From contig CAIMWO010000062.1 of assembly GCA_903845195.1 (NCBI GenBank), positions 62,001-126,000 on the forward strand: a stretch of DNA of 64,000 bases, in the 5' to 3' direction. The notes below the pieces were generated by a model. The model saw only the letters and a list, made by a program, of their open reading frames with translations. It searched no databases and was not told the DNA's origin. Below are positions 20,943 through 29,984 of this stretch, piece by piece. Within the stretch, counting starts at the first letter, position 1, and each line of letters begins with the position of its first letter. Made by a program: the position numbers and the translations under genes. The DNA is from an uncultured Phycisphaerales bacterium (GTDB taxonomy: Bacteria > Planctomycetota > Phycisphaerae > WQYP01).

Positions 20943-21019
20943 AGTGTAACCGGGCGGCCCTCCACCCGCGAATTCCCTGCCGATTTCGCACCCGTTAGTA
21001 CAGAAAGCCATCGGCAAGC

Positions 21020-21049
21020 TTGACATGTAAGCGCTTCGATTCGTATTCT
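21020..21049 (+). promoter_or_regulatory. Predicted housekeeping promoter of argB
   Basis: A perfect TTGACA and TATTCT separated by 18 bases lie 40 bases before the argB ATG. Confidence 0.6.
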
Positions 21050-21088
21050 GGCCCGTTTCGCCAGAGTTGATCCGCCCGCAGGGGCCTG

Positions 21089-22006
21089 ATGGAGTTTGCC
21101 GTGGACATCCCGATCGAAGCACCGGTTATCGAAAAAGCCGAGTCCTTAATTGAAGCCCTCTCCTACATCCAACGCTTCAATGAGAAGATTGTCGTCGTCA
21201 AGCTCGGCGGCTCCTTCATGGACAGCGACGAGGAATTCCGCAAGGTCCTCACCGACGTCGTCTTCATGCAGGCCGTGGGGATGCGGCCGATCGTCGTTCA
21301 CGGCGGTGGCAAGGCGATCACCGAGGCGATGAAAAAGGCCGGCCTCCAAGCCCAGTTCGTCATGGGCCGGCGCTATACCGATGAGCGGACCCTGGCGATC
21401 GCGGAGCACGTCCTGTGCAACGAGATTAACCGGTTCATCGTCGATACGATCAACATTCTCGGCGGCAAGGCCATGCCTCTCCATTCGCTCACCAGCACCG
21501 CGCTGTTCGCCGAAAAAATGTATCTGACCACTGATGACAGCGAAGGGTCCGAACGGAAAATCGACATCGGCAACGTCGGGCAGGTCACCTGGGTCAACTC
21601 GCCCCTGCTCAAAGCGCTGGCCGAGGCCGATTTCATTCCGGTCATCGCTCCGATCGCCCGCGATTCCGCCGGCAGCAAACTCAACGTGAATGCCGATACC
21701 GCCGCAGGATTCGTCGCCGCCGCATGCAAGGCCGACAAAATGGTGCTCGTCTCCGACACCCACGGCATCCGCGCCCGCAAGGATGACGCCAACTCGCTCA
21801 TGCGCTCCGTCACTAAATCCCAGATTCAGGATCTGATCGCACGCAAGGAGATCGGCGAAGGTATGCTGCCCAAGGTCGAAAGCTGCATCATCGCCCTCGA
21901 CGGCGGCGTCAAAAAGGCCCACATCATCGACGGCCGATTCCCCCATTCGCTGCTCCTCGAAATCTACTCCGATAATGGCGTAGGTACCGAAATACTGCTC
22001 GGTTGA
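21089..22006 (+). CDS. argB: Acetylglutamate kinase
   Basis: A 305-residue amino acid kinase that phosphorylates N-acetylglutamate in arginine synthesis. Motifs: VVVKLGGSFMD near the start, IVVHGGGKAITEAM for substrate binding, NVNADTAAGFVAAA and GGVKKAHIIDGR near the end. An N-terminal helix of about 25 residues precedes the core and resembles that of arginine-sensitive hexameric forms, so feedback control is possible. argF follows 114 bases downstream, separated by octamer repeats. Confidence 0.95.
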   Translation: MEFAVDIPIEAPVIEKAESLIEALSYIQRFNEKIVVVKLGGSFMDSDEEFRKVLTDVVFMQAVGMRPIVVHGGGKAITEAMKKAGLQAQFVMGRRYTDERTLAIAEHVLCNEINRFIVDTINILGGKAMPLHSLTSTALFAEKMYLTTDDSEGSERKIDIGNVGQVTWVNSPLLKALAEADFIPVIAPIARDSAGSKLNVNADTAAGFVAAACKADKMVLVSDTHGIRARKDDANSLMRSVTKSQIQDLIARKEIGEGMLPKVESCIIALDGGVKKAHIIDGRFPHSLLLEIYSDNGVGTEILLG

Positions 22007-22010
22007 GTTC

Positions 22011-22100
22011 GCCACCGAGACACCAATTCACCAAGCTTGGTGGCCTCGGTGGCATCCTGACTCTCTAAATCCCTTGGTGTCTTGGTGCCTTGGTGGTTAA
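22011..22100. repeat. Octamer array cluster between argB and argF (word CACCAAGG)
   Basis: Two blocks. 22011-22053 is a nearly perfect inverted repeat (GCCACCGAG..CACCAAG / CTTGGTG..CTCGGTGGC). 22071-22100 holds the same word reversed as CTTGGTGT, CTTGGTGC, CTTGGTGG. The second block ends 20 bases before the argF start. The same word flanks the moaC/rho terminator. Confidence 0.9.
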
Positions 22101-22120
22101 TTCATACGTGGACTGACGTT

Positions 22121-23047
22121 ATGGCCAAATTCGATTTCGTTTCCATTGCCGATACCCCGCAGGAGCGGCTCCAGCACTACGTGGATGTCGCCAAGCGGCT
22201 CAAGAAGCAGCACAAGGAGACCGGCCGCAACGACCCCCTGGCCGCCGGCAAGGTGCTGGCGTGCATCTTCGAAAAACCCTCCCTGCGCACCCGCGTCTCG
22301 TTTGAAGTGGCGATGGATCACCTCGGCGGCTGCGGCATGTACATCTCGCCGGCGGAAGTCGGCCTCGGCACGCGCGAATCCGTCCCCGACGTCGCACGCG
22401 TCCTCTCCGGCATGGTCGATGGCATCATGGCCCGAGTGTTCGAACATACGAAACTTACCGCCCTGGCCAAACACGCGTCCGTCCCCGTGATCAACGGCCT
22501 CTCCGATTACTCGCATCCCTGCCAGGCCATGGGCGACATGCTCACGCTCGAAGAACACTTCGGCAAACTGGCCGGCCGTACGCTGGCCTACATCGGCGAT
22601 GGCAACAACGTGGCCCGCTCGCTCATGGTCGCGGCCGCGCGGTTTGGATTGAAATTCCGCATCGCCACTCCCCCTGGTTATGAACTGGAACCGTCTCTGC
22701 TCTCCCGCCTGATGGGCCAGTGCCCCGGGTTGGATTTCGCCACCGCCCGCGATCCGCGGGACGCCGTGCGCGATGCCGACGCCATCTACACCGACACCTG
22801 GGTCTCCATGGGCCAGGAAGCGGAGAAATCCAAACGCCTCACGGTGTTTCAACCCTACCAGATCAACGCTGATCTGCTCAAAGCCGCGCCGAGCCAATGC
22901 GTCGTCATGCATTGCCTGCCCGCCAACCGCGGCGTGGAAATCACCGACGAAGTGATCGACGGCCCCCAGTCCGTCGTCTTCCAGCAGGCGGAAAATCGCC
23001 TCCATTTCCAAAAAGGCCTCCTCGCCGTCCTGATGTGCGGACAGTAA
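22121..23047 (+). CDS. argF: Ornithine carbamoyltransferase
   Basis: A 308-residue carbamoyltransferase making citrulline from ornithine and carbamoyl phosphate. The carbamoyl-phosphate site is EKPSLRTRVSFE (Leu where many have Thr), HPCQAMGD and HCLPANRGVEI. The ornithine loop is seen in DTWVSMGQE. The start at 22121 fits family length. It forms the expected pair with argB, but the leader between them is occupied by octamer repeats that could form a hairpin close to the ribosome site. Confidence 0.95.
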   Translation: MAKFDFVSIADTPQERLQHYVDVAKRLKKQHKETGRNDPLAAGKVLACIFEKPSLRTRVSFEVAMDHLGGCGMYISPAEVGLGTRESVPDVARVLSGMVDGIMARVFEHTKLTALAKHASVPVINGLSDYSHPCQAMGDMLTLEEHFGKLAGRTLAYIGDGNNVARSLMVAAARFGLKFRIATPPGYELEPSLLSRLMGQCPGLDFATARDPRDAVRDADAIYTDTWVSMGQEAEKSKRLTVFQPYQINADLLKAAPSQCVVMHCLPANRGVEITDEVIDGPQSVVFQQAENRLHFQKGLLAVLMCGQ

Positions 23048-23123
23048 CGCGTCGCCGCCAATTTTCGTCGCGTGTTCTCACTAGAACACCTGACGTCACC
23101 TCTTGTAACAAAAAGGTATGCCC

Positions 23124-23882
23124 ATGAAACGTCACGATGGCCGCAAGGCTGACGAACTCCGTCCGATCAAGATCACTCGCAATTTCACCAAACACGCCGG
23201 CGGGTCCGTCGTCATCGCGTTTGGCGATACGCGCGTCCTCTGCACCGCCATGATCGAAAAAGATCTCCCCCCCTGGCTCAGATCGAAAAATCAAACCAGC
23301 GCCAAGCCCTCCGGCTGGCTGACCGCCGAATACGGCATGCTGCCCAGTTCCACTACCACGCGCAAACGCCGCGATTCCGGCAAGCCCGACGGCCGCTCCG
23401 TCGAAATCCAACGCCTCGTCGGCCGCGCCCTGCGCTCCGTGATCGACCTCGAACAACTCATCACTCCCGGCGAAAAGAAAGAGGGCGTCACGCTCTTCGT
23501 CGATTGTGATGTCCTCCAGGCCGATGGCGGCACGCGCACCGCATCGATCACCGGCGCCTACGTCGCCGTCGCCGACGCGGTGCGCAAAGCGATCAAGCAG
23601 GGACTGCTGACGAAAGATGCCAAGGTGCTCAAGGACAAGGTCGCCGCCGTCAGCGTCGGCATTGTCGAAGGCACGCCCGTGCTGGATCTGGATTATGTCG
23701 AAGACGTCGCAGCCCACGTCGACATGAATGTCGCCATGCTTTCCGACGGTTCTTTCGTGGAAGTGCAGGGCACCGGCGAGCATGCGACCTTCACGCAAAA
23801 ACAACTCGATCAGATGCTGTCGTTGGCAATGAAGGGCATTCGCCAATTGCACGCCGATCAGAAGCGGGCGCTGGGACGTTAG
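23124..23882 (+). CDS. rph: Ribonuclease PH
   Basis: A 252-residue phosphorolytic 3' exonuclease for tRNA maturation. Conserved blocks: MKRHDGRKADELRPI, AFGDTRVLCTAMIE, GWLTAEYGMLP, IQRLVGRALRS and DCDVLQADGGTRTASITGA. The second ATG (23124) has better spacing from AAAGGT and matches the family start. It is downstream of argF on the same strand, 76 bases away, and convergent with the regulator gene. Confidence 0.95.
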   Translation: MKRHDGRKADELRPIKITRNFTKHAGGSVVIAFGDTRVLCTAMIEKDLPPWLRSKNQTSAKPSGWLTAEYGMLPSSTTTRKRRDSGKPDGRSVEIQRLVGRALRSVIDLEQLITPGEKKEGVTLFVDCDVLQADGGTRTASITGAYVAVADAVRKAIKQGLLTKDAKVLKDKVAAVSVGIVEGTPVLDLDYVEDVAAHVDMNVAMLSDGSFVEVQGTGEHATFTQKQLDQMLSLAMKGIRQLHADQKRALGR

Positions 23883-23901
23883 GCCGATGTGGTAGGGGGG
23901 A

Positions 23902-25362
23902 TCACTCGTCCGACACGCCGTCCGGCAAGTCGAGGCCGTAGTGCTTCATCTTCTTGTAAAGCGTCGTGCGATTGATGTCGAGCTGCTGGGCCGTCGCCTG
24001 GCGGTTCCACTGGTTGGCCTTGAGCGCCGCGAGCAGAATGGCTTTCTCCGGGCCTTCGATCGCCTGTTTGAGCGGCATCGGCGTCCACACGAAATCCTGC
24101 GTCCCGAAGCCAGCATCCTGCGTTACTTCGCCCCCGCCGCTCGCCTTCGGCTGGGCATCGATCACCTGCTGCGGCAAATCTTCCGGCGTGATCAGCGGCC
24201 GCTTCGTCAGCACCACCGCACGCTCGATCGCATTTTCCAACTCCCGCACGTTGCCCGGCCACGTGTAACGCATCATCATGTCCATCGCTTCCGGCGTGAA
24301 CCCCCCGATCTTCTTGTCCATCTCGGTGACGAATTTTTTTAGAAACGATTCGGCCAGCAGCGGAATATCGCCCAGCTTCTGCCGCAGCGTCGGCAGAATG
24401 ATGTTCACCACGTTGACGCGGTAATACAGGTCCTGCCGGAACGAACCCTCCTCGACCAGTTTCGCGAGATCTTGGTTACTGGCCAGAATCACCCGCACAT
24501 CCACGCTGATCGTCTGATTGCTGCCCACCGGTTCAAATTTCCGCTCCTGCAGCACCCGCAGCAACTTCACCTGGAACGCCGGGCTCGCCGAATTGATCTC
24601 ATCGAGAAAAATCGTCCCCCCGCTGGCCGCCAGAAATCGCCCCTGCTTGTCGTAAGTCGCCCCCGTGAAGCTGCCCTTCACATGGCCGAAAAGCTCACTC
24701 TCCAGCAAGGTCTCCGGGATCGACCCACAACTTACTTCGACAAACGGCTTGCCCTTCCGCGGCGAACGGTGGTGTATCGCCCGCGCGATCAGCGATTTAC
24801 CCGTCCCGCTCTCGCCGGTCATCAGCACCGTCGTGCGGCTGTCGGCCACCGCTTCGACGAGGTCGAAAATCTTGAGCATCTTGTAGTCATGGCCCACGAT
24901 GTTATCGAGGCCATAACGCATGTTGAGCTGCTGCTTGAGCTGGAAATTTTCGGAAAGCAGCGTCTGCTGTTTGAGCGCCTTCTGGATCGTAACGCGAATC
25001 TCATCGTCGATGATCGGTTTGGTCAGATATTCAAACGCCCCCATCTTCACCGCTTCCACGGCATTTTCGATCGTCCCGTACCCGGTGATCACCAGCACCA
25101 CCACATCCGGGTAATGATTTTTGATCGTCCGCAACAGTTCCAGCCCGTTGGTGCGGGGCATATTGACGTCAGTCAGCACCAGGTTGTATCGATTGGCCGC
25201 CAGCATGGCGATCGCCGACGAGCCGTCCGTCGCCGTGTCGACTTGGTACCCTTCGAGGCGCAGAAATTCCGACAGCGATCGCGTGATCAGCGGATCATCA
25301 TCCACGAGCAGCAACCGGGCGGCTGTAGCCACATTAGTCGGATTTTCAACTGCTGTCGTCAT
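23902..25362 (-). CDS. NtrC-type sigma-54 response regulator
   Basis: A 486-residue regulator. The receiver domain has D65 (VLTDVNMPR) as the phosphorylation site. The AAA+ domain has Walker A GESGTGKS, Walker B GGTIFLDEIN, and the sigma-54 contact loop as GSFTGA where most have GAFTGA. The C-terminal Fis-type helix-turn-helix is in NRQATAQQLDINRTTLYKKM. The start at 25362 gives a normal receiver; the longer upstream frame overlaps the kinase gene. It lies directly downstream of a soluble histidine kinase, its probable partner. Targets cannot be read from the window. Confidence 0.93.
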   Translation of the reverse strand: MTTAVENPTNVATAARLLLVDDDPLITRSLSEFLRLEGYQVDTATDGSSAIAMLAANRYNLVLTDVNMPRTNGLELLRTIKNHYPDVVVLVITGYGTIENAVEAVKMGAFEYLTKPIIDDEIRVTIQKALKQQTLLSENFQLKQQLNMRYGLDNIVGHDYKMLKIFDLVEAVADSRTTVLMTGESGTGKSLIARAIHHRSPRKGKPFVEVSCGSIPETLLESELFGHVKGSFTGATYDKQGRFLAASGGTIFLDEINSASPAFQVKLLRVLQERKFEPVGSNQTISVDVRVILASNQDLAKLVEEGSFRQDLYYRVNVVNIILPTLRQKLGDIPLLAESFLKKFVTEMDKKIGGFTPEAMDMMMRYTWPGNVRELENAIERAVVLTKRPLITPEDLPQQVIDAQPKASGGGEVTQDAGFGTQDFVWTPMPLKQAIEGPEKAILLAALKANQWNRQATAQQLDINRTTLYKKMKHYGLDLPDGVSDE

Positions 25363-25417
25363 ACGCCATTCCTGTGAATACGAGAGGATTCCATCATGAA
25401 ACGACCTCTCACTCGAT

Positions 25418-26200
25418 TTATGATTTCCGCGGCCCTGTGGCCAGAGTGATTTTCGCAATGCATCCATGATCCGGCGCCGGCCGATTGCTGATCTCCACCT
25501 GGCCGCCCAGGGTGTTCATCAGTTCCCGCGAGATCGCCAGTCCCAGCCCATGGCCGGAACCCTTCGGCTTGCTGGTAATGAACGGGGAAAAAAGCTGTGG
25601 CAGCAGGGTCTCCGGTATGCCGTGGCCGCCGTCGATGACCGTAAGCGTCAACCCCGTCGAGTCGATCGTAGAGTGAATTTCCACCACGCTGTCTTCCGGC
25701 GATGCTTCGATGGCATTCTTCAGCAGATTGGCCAGCACCTGCGCCAGCCGCAGATCCACCGTGTTGCACAAGTCCGAGCCGTGGGTCTGGCTGTGAAAAT
25801 CCAGTTTGACGCGCCGCTGTTCTGCCAGCAAAGCCGCCGAACGCCGGGCGTGCGAAAGCAGTTCATCCAGCGCCAGCGGAGCAGGTCGGCGAAGAATTTC
25901 ATCGGTGTCGCGCCCGATGTCCATCAGGTCCCGCAGAATCTCCGCCATCCGCTGCAAACCGAACTGGGCATCATTGAGATAGCGATCGAGATCCGCATAG
26001 TCCCCCGCTTTGACCTTACGTTGTGCCAACGAAACATAACGCAATACCGCATCCAGAGGATTGTTAAGCTCATGCGCAACTTTGGCCGCCAATTTCGAGA
26101 CCCCCGGTTCCGGGGACGGCACGTCGCGTGAAGATGTGTCCATTTTTTGATTCATTAGCCGTTGCAAAAACTCCACATCAACGACTCGCGTTGATCCCAT
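25418..26200 (-). CDS. Soluble sensor histidine kinase
   Basis: About 260 residues with a HisKA helix (KVAHELNNPLDAVLRY) and a full HATPase domain: N box LANLLKNAIEAS, G1 VIDGGHGIPE, and GSGHGLGLAI. No membrane helix, PAS or GAF domain is seen, so the signal must come through a partner or the short N-terminus. ATG at 26200 is one candidate start; MNQKM at 26155 is another. The gene precedes the NtrC-type regulator on the same strand and is divergent from modA. Confidence 0.9.
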   Translation of the reverse strand: MGSTRVVDVEFLQRLMNQKMDTSSRDVPSPEPGVSKLAAKVAHELNNPLDAVLRYVSLAQRKVKAGDYADLDRYLNDAQFGLQRMAEILRDLMDIGRDTDEILRRPAPLALDELLSHARRSAALLAEQRRVKLDFHSQTHGSDLCNTVDLRLAQVLANLLKNAIEASPEDSVVEIHSTIDSTGLTLTVIDGGHGIPETLLPQLFSPFITSKPKGSGHGLGLAISRELMNTLGGQVEISNRPAPDHGCIAKITLATGPRKS

Positions 26201-26354
26201 ACAACATCGGCCATCTGGGTGTGGCAACAAAACAACATTCTTTAGCTTGGGGATAGGGGCCGATAAAAAGTGCCGCGGCCGTGAAAGACCGTGCTGACAC
26301 GCCCATCGCACCCGCATATACTGCATTGATGAATCCAAAATAAGAGATCTGCCA

Positions 26355-27182
26355 ATGTTTCACCAGAAGTGGATGCGCTGTGGGCCAGTGGGCTGTCTAT
26401 TGCTCCTTCTGATGCTTTGCCCAGTGGCGGTGGGGGAGGTCACTATTTCCGCTGCGATCAGTCTGAAAGCCGCGTTGGAAAAAGCCCAGCCGGAACTGGT
26501 AAAGGCCGCAGGAGAGAAAATCGAACTCAACTTCGGGGCCTCCGGAACGCTCGCCGGGCAGATTCGCCAGGGCGCTCCCGTCGATCTTTTCATTTCCGCC
26601 GATCGCGCCAACGTCACCAAACTCGTCGAAGCCAAACAGACGCGGCCTGACACCGTGCAGGTCATTGCGGAAAACGAACTCGTCCTGATCGTGCCCGCCA
26701 AGCCGCGCGACGGCGTGAAGATCACATCCTTCGCCGATCTCACCAGACCCGAAGTGCTGCGCATCGCGGTAGGGGAGCCCAAAGTCGTTCCCGCCGGCGT
26801 CTATGCCCTCCAAACGCTCAAGGCGCTCAAGCTACTCGAACCCCTCGAGAAAAGCGGCAAACTGGTTACGACCGAAAACGTCGCCCAGGTGCTCGCCTAT
26901 GTGGACCGCGGCGAAGTCGATGCCGGCATCGCCTATCGCACCGATGCCCTCGCCGCCAAGCATGTCCAGATCATCGCCACCGCACCCGCCGAAATGCATC
27001 AACCCGTTGAATACGTCAGCGTGATTCCGAAGGACGCCCCGCATCCCGAACTGGCCCTGAAATTGCAGAAGGCCATCCTCTCCGAGGCCGTGCAGAAGAT
27101 CTTCGCAGACTTAGGCTTCAAAGGCTTCAAAGCCCCCACGAAACCGGTCGCCAGTCAGCCCGCAGCCACCCAGCGCGAGTAG
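26355..27182 (+). CDS. modA: Molybdate ABC transporter substrate-binding protein
   Basis: A 275-residue periplasmic binding protein with a signal peptide (about 1-27, LLLLLMLCPVAVG). The ligand-site blocks match ModA: ISAAISLKAALEKAQP, FGASGTLAGQIRQGAPVDLF and DAGIAYRTDALAA. It should capture molybdate or tungstate. modB follows four bases downstream. The gene is divergent from the histidine kinase, with only about 150 bases between the two starts, so control could be shared. Confidence 0.92.
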   Translation: MFHQKWMRCGPVGCLLLLLMLCPVAVGEVTISAAISLKAALEKAQPELVKAAGEKIELNFGASGTLAGQIRQGAPVDLFISADRANVTKLVEAKQTRPDTVQVIAENELVLIVPAKPRDGVKITSFADLTRPEVLRIAVGEPKVVPAGVYALQTLKALKLLEPLEKSGKLVTTENVAQVLAYVDRGEVDAGIAYRTDALAAKHVQIIATAPAEMHQPVEYVSVIPKDAPHPELALKLQKAILSEAVQKIFADLGFKGFKAPTKPVASQPAATQRE

Positions 27183-27186
27183 ATTT

Positions 27187-27846
27187 GTGGATGAACTCTC
27201 TCTCAGACCCTGGATGCTCTCCCTGATCGTCGCCTCCTCCGCGACGGCCATCAACGTCCTCGTCGGCGTCCCGATGGCGTATCTGCTGGCACGCCGCCGC
27301 TTCCCCGGCCGTTCGCTCCTTGAAGCCCTCGTGATTCTCCCCCTGATTCTCCCGCCCACCGTTGTCGGGTTCCTTCTCATGTGTTTGATTGGACGTTCCG
27401 GCCTGCTCGGATGGCTGACCGGCCAAACGTTGATGTTCTCCATTCCCGCCGCCATCATCGCCAGCAGCGTGGTCTCCTTTCCGCTCCTGGTGATGCCGCT
27501 TAGGGCCTCGTTCGCCTCGATCCAAACCGAATTTTTCGAAGAAGCCCGAATCGCCGGCATCACACGCAGTAATCTTTTCTTCCACGTCGCACTCCCGCTG
27601 GCCCGCCGCGGCCTCATCGTCGGCCTGCTCCTCTCATTCGCCCGCGGTCTGGGGGAATTCGGTGCCACCTTGATCCTCGTGAGCACTTCCGAGCGCACCC
27701 GCACCCTGCCGATCCAGATTTACATCGACGCCGGCCCCACCAACGACTTTCTCGCCGCCTGGCCCGCCGTGCTGACCCTTTCGCTCACCTCCATCGCGGT
27801 GATTCTCATAGCCAATCGCCTGCGCTGGCTGGACTCCGAACGATAG
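27187..27846 (+). CDS. modB: Molybdate ABC transporter permease
   Basis: A 219-residue permease with about five hydrophobic segments and the cytoplasmic EAA loop in EEARIAGITRSNLFFHVALP, which contacts the ATPase. The start is GTG at 27187, just after modA. The ATPase ModC is not encoded next; alanine dehydrogenase follows instead. Either ModC is elsewhere or an unlinked ATPase serves this pair. Confidence 0.92.
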   Translation: MDELSLRPWMLSLIVASSATAINVLVGVPMAYLLARRRFPGRSLLEALVILPLILPPTVVGFLLMCLIGRSGLLGWLTGQTLMFSIPAAIIASSVVSFPLLVMPLRASFASIQTEFFEEARIAGITRSNLFFHVALPLARRGLIVGLLLSFARGLGEFGATLILVSTSERTRTLPIQIYIDAGPTNDFLAAWPAVLTLSLTSIAVILIANRLRWLDSER

Positions 27847-27944
27847 TTCTAAGAGACTCTAAATCTACTTCCTCCAAGAACCTTTCGACCGCCTATTGCG
27901 TGACTGCCAATGAGGTTCTTTTAGAAGCTTTAAGGAGCATTCCC

Positions 27945-29036
27945 ATGATTGTCGGCATCCCTAAGGAAACCAAGCCGGACGAATATCGCATCGCCATCAT
28001 CCCCGCCGGCGTCGAAACGCTCACCCGCGGCGGCCACTCCGTGCTCATCGAAACTAACGCCGGCGCAGGCTCCGGCATCACCAATGAAGAATTCATCGCC
28101 GCCGGTGCGCAGATCGTTCCCTCCGCCGCCGAAGTCTGGCAACGTGCCCAGATGATCGTCAAAGTCAAAGAGCCCCTGCCCGCAGAATGGCCCCTGATGC
28201 ACAATGGCCAAATCGTTCTGACCTACTTCCACTTCGCCGCAGACCGCCCACTCATCGAAGCCTGCATGAAGTCCGGCATCACCGCGGTCGCCTACGAAAC
28301 CATCACCGATCGCCTCGGCCGCCTGCCCTGCCTCACGCCCATGTCCGAAGTCGCCGGGAAAATGTCCATCCAGGAAGGCGCCAAGTATCTGGAACGACCG
28401 ATGATGGGCCGCGGCATCCTGCTGGGCGGCGTGCCCGGCGTGGCCCCGGCCAATGTCGTGGTCCTCGGTGCCGGCGTCGTCGGCCACAATGCCGCCAAAG
28501 TCGCCGCCGGTCTGGGCGCCAATGTCACGCTGATGGACATCAACCTCGACCGCCTCCGTTACCTCGACGACGTCATGCCCGCCAACGTCACCACGCTCTT
28601 TTCCGACATTCACACCGTCCGCGACGCCCTGCGCGAGGCCGACCTCGTCATCGGCGCCGTCCTCATCCCCGGCGCCCGCGCCCCGCGCCTCGTCACCCGC
28701 GACGACCTCAAGGCCATGAAAAACGGTTCGGTCATCGTCGATGTGGCCATCGACCAGGGCGGCTGCATCGAAACCAGCAAGCCCACCACGCACCAACACC
28801 CCACCTTCATCGTAGAAGGAGTGGTGCACTACTGCGTGACCAACATGCCCGGCGCGGTAGGCCGCACCAGCACTTTCGCGTTGTGCAACGCCACGCTGCC
28901 CTATGCCCGCGCCATCGCCGACCACGGCTGGGACAAAGCCGCCGCCGCGGATCTCGGCCTGGCTCAGGGCCTCAATATGATGGGCGGCCAGATCATCAAC
29001 GAAGCCGTTCGCCGGGCCTACGCGACGGGAACGTAA
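27945..29036 (+). CDS. ald: Alanine dehydrogenase
   Basis: A 363-residue NAD-dependent enzyme interconverting alanine and pyruvate plus ammonia. It begins MIVGIPKETKPDEYR, has the catalytic histidine in LTYFHFAAD, the Rossmann motif VVLGAGVVGHNAAKVAAGLG, and the block VDVAIDQGGCIETS. AAGGAG lies seven bases before the ATG at 27945; a longer GTG-started form is unlikely. The next gene begins three bases downstream. Confidence 0.96.
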   Translation: MIVGIPKETKPDEYRIAIIPAGVETLTRGGHSVLIETNAGAGSGITNEEFIAAGAQIVPSAAEVWQRAQMIVKVKEPLPAEWPLMHNGQIVLTYFHFAADRPLIEACMKSGITAVAYETITDRLGRLPCLTPMSEVAGKMSIQEGAKYLERPMMGRGILLGGVPGVAPANVVVLGAGVVGHNAAKVAAGLGANVTLMDINLDRLRYLDDVMPANVTTLFSDIHTVRDALREADLVIGAVLIPGARAPRLVTRDDLKAMKNGSVIVDVAIDQGGCIETSKPTTHQHPTFIVEGVVHYCVTNMPGAVGRTSTFALCNATLPYARAIADHGWDKAAAADLGLAQGLNMMGGQIINEAVRRAYATGT

Positions 29037-29039
29037 CCC

Positions 29040-29867
29040 ATGCTCTGGCTCCAACTCCTCGCGATTCTTCCGCTGATCGCCCTGGGAATTGTTCTTGGCC
29101 GCCGGATGGCGCATTTCCCCAACCGCTGGTGGTGCGTCGGCGTTGCGATATCGCTAGCGATCATCGGACTGGTGATCCTCGGCCACCGCTCCCCCAAATT
29201 ACTTTTCGTTCCCCCCATTTCGTGGGCCGTCGACGCCGATATCCATCCGCTACTCATGGCCGTGGTGATTCCGTTCCTGCTCAGCACCATCATTCCCCGC
29301 CTCGCCCATCGCCGGCAGCGCATCGCGGTCGGTGCGTTTCTGCCGATTGTGACCATCTACTTCGCCATGATCCCCCTCGTCCTGCCGCTGGCCGTTCGCT
29401 CGCAGTTGGCCATCGACTCAACAACGTTCGATACCCACGGCGTCTGCCTCCAATCACACGGCTACACCTGCGGCCCCGCCGCCGCCGTCACCGCGCTCCA
29501 CGCACTGGGCATCTCCGCTGACGAAGGTCCTCTCGCCATCGACGCCTGCACCGCGCCCGGCGTCGGCACCGATCCCTGGCGCCTCCAGGAAGCAATCAAC
29601 CGCCGTTCGCTTGCCGAAGGCATCCGTTGCGATTTCCGCCGCGTTCCTTCGCTCGATTCCCTCACCACCCCCGCCATCGCCGACACCCATCTCTCCTTCA
29701 TTTGCGGGCATTACATCGCCGTGCTGGAAGTGACCCCCAATACCGTGACCATTGGCGACCCCCTCTACGGCCGCCAAAACCTCACGCGCCACGAATTCCT
29801 CGCCCGCTGGACCGGCACTGCCCACGTCTTCACCCGAACCTCACCCGCTGTTACCGCCCAACGTTGA
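29040..29867 (+). CDS. Membrane-anchored C39-like cysteine peptidase
   Basis: A 275-residue protein with about four hydrophobic segments in its first 120 residues, followed by a papain-like C39 domain. The catalytic cysteine is in HGYTCGPAAAVTAL, the histidine in FICGHYIAVLEV, and the aspartate in VTIGDPLYGRQ. C39 domains cleave double-glycine leaders or act as free peptidases. Here there is no ABC transporter fused to it, although an ABC exporter gene lies 0.8 kb downstream. It is tightly linked to ald. Confidence 0.75.
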   Translation: MLWLQLLAILPLIALGIVLGRRMAHFPNRWWCVGVAISLAIIGLVILGHRSPKLLFVPPISWAVDADIHPLLMAVVIPFLLSTIIPRLAHRRQRIAVGAFLPIVTIYFAMIPLVLPLAVRSQLAIDSTTFDTHGVCLQSHGYTCGPAAAVTALHALGISADEGPLAIDACTAPGVGTDPWRLQEAINRRSLAEGIRCDFRRVPSLDSLTTPAIADTHLSFICGHYIAVLEVTPNTVTIGDPLYGRQNLTRHEFLARWTGTAHVFTRTSPAVTAQR

Positions 29868-29891
29868 CCCTGCAAATGAATCCCCCCCCCC

Positions 29892-29920
29892 TCAGAGCCG
29901 TGCGGCTCCGCCGCCGGCCC
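29892..29920. repeat. REP-like palindromic element, copy 2
   Basis: Identical 27-base core to copies at 20435 and 47461, same orientation. It lies between the C39-like gene and a small membrane protein gene. Confidence 0.85.
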
Positions 29921-29984
29921 TGTGAATGCGCACTTTGCATTGCATCTTCCCCCCGTCTCCTGCAGAATTCCGTCAGGAGACATC

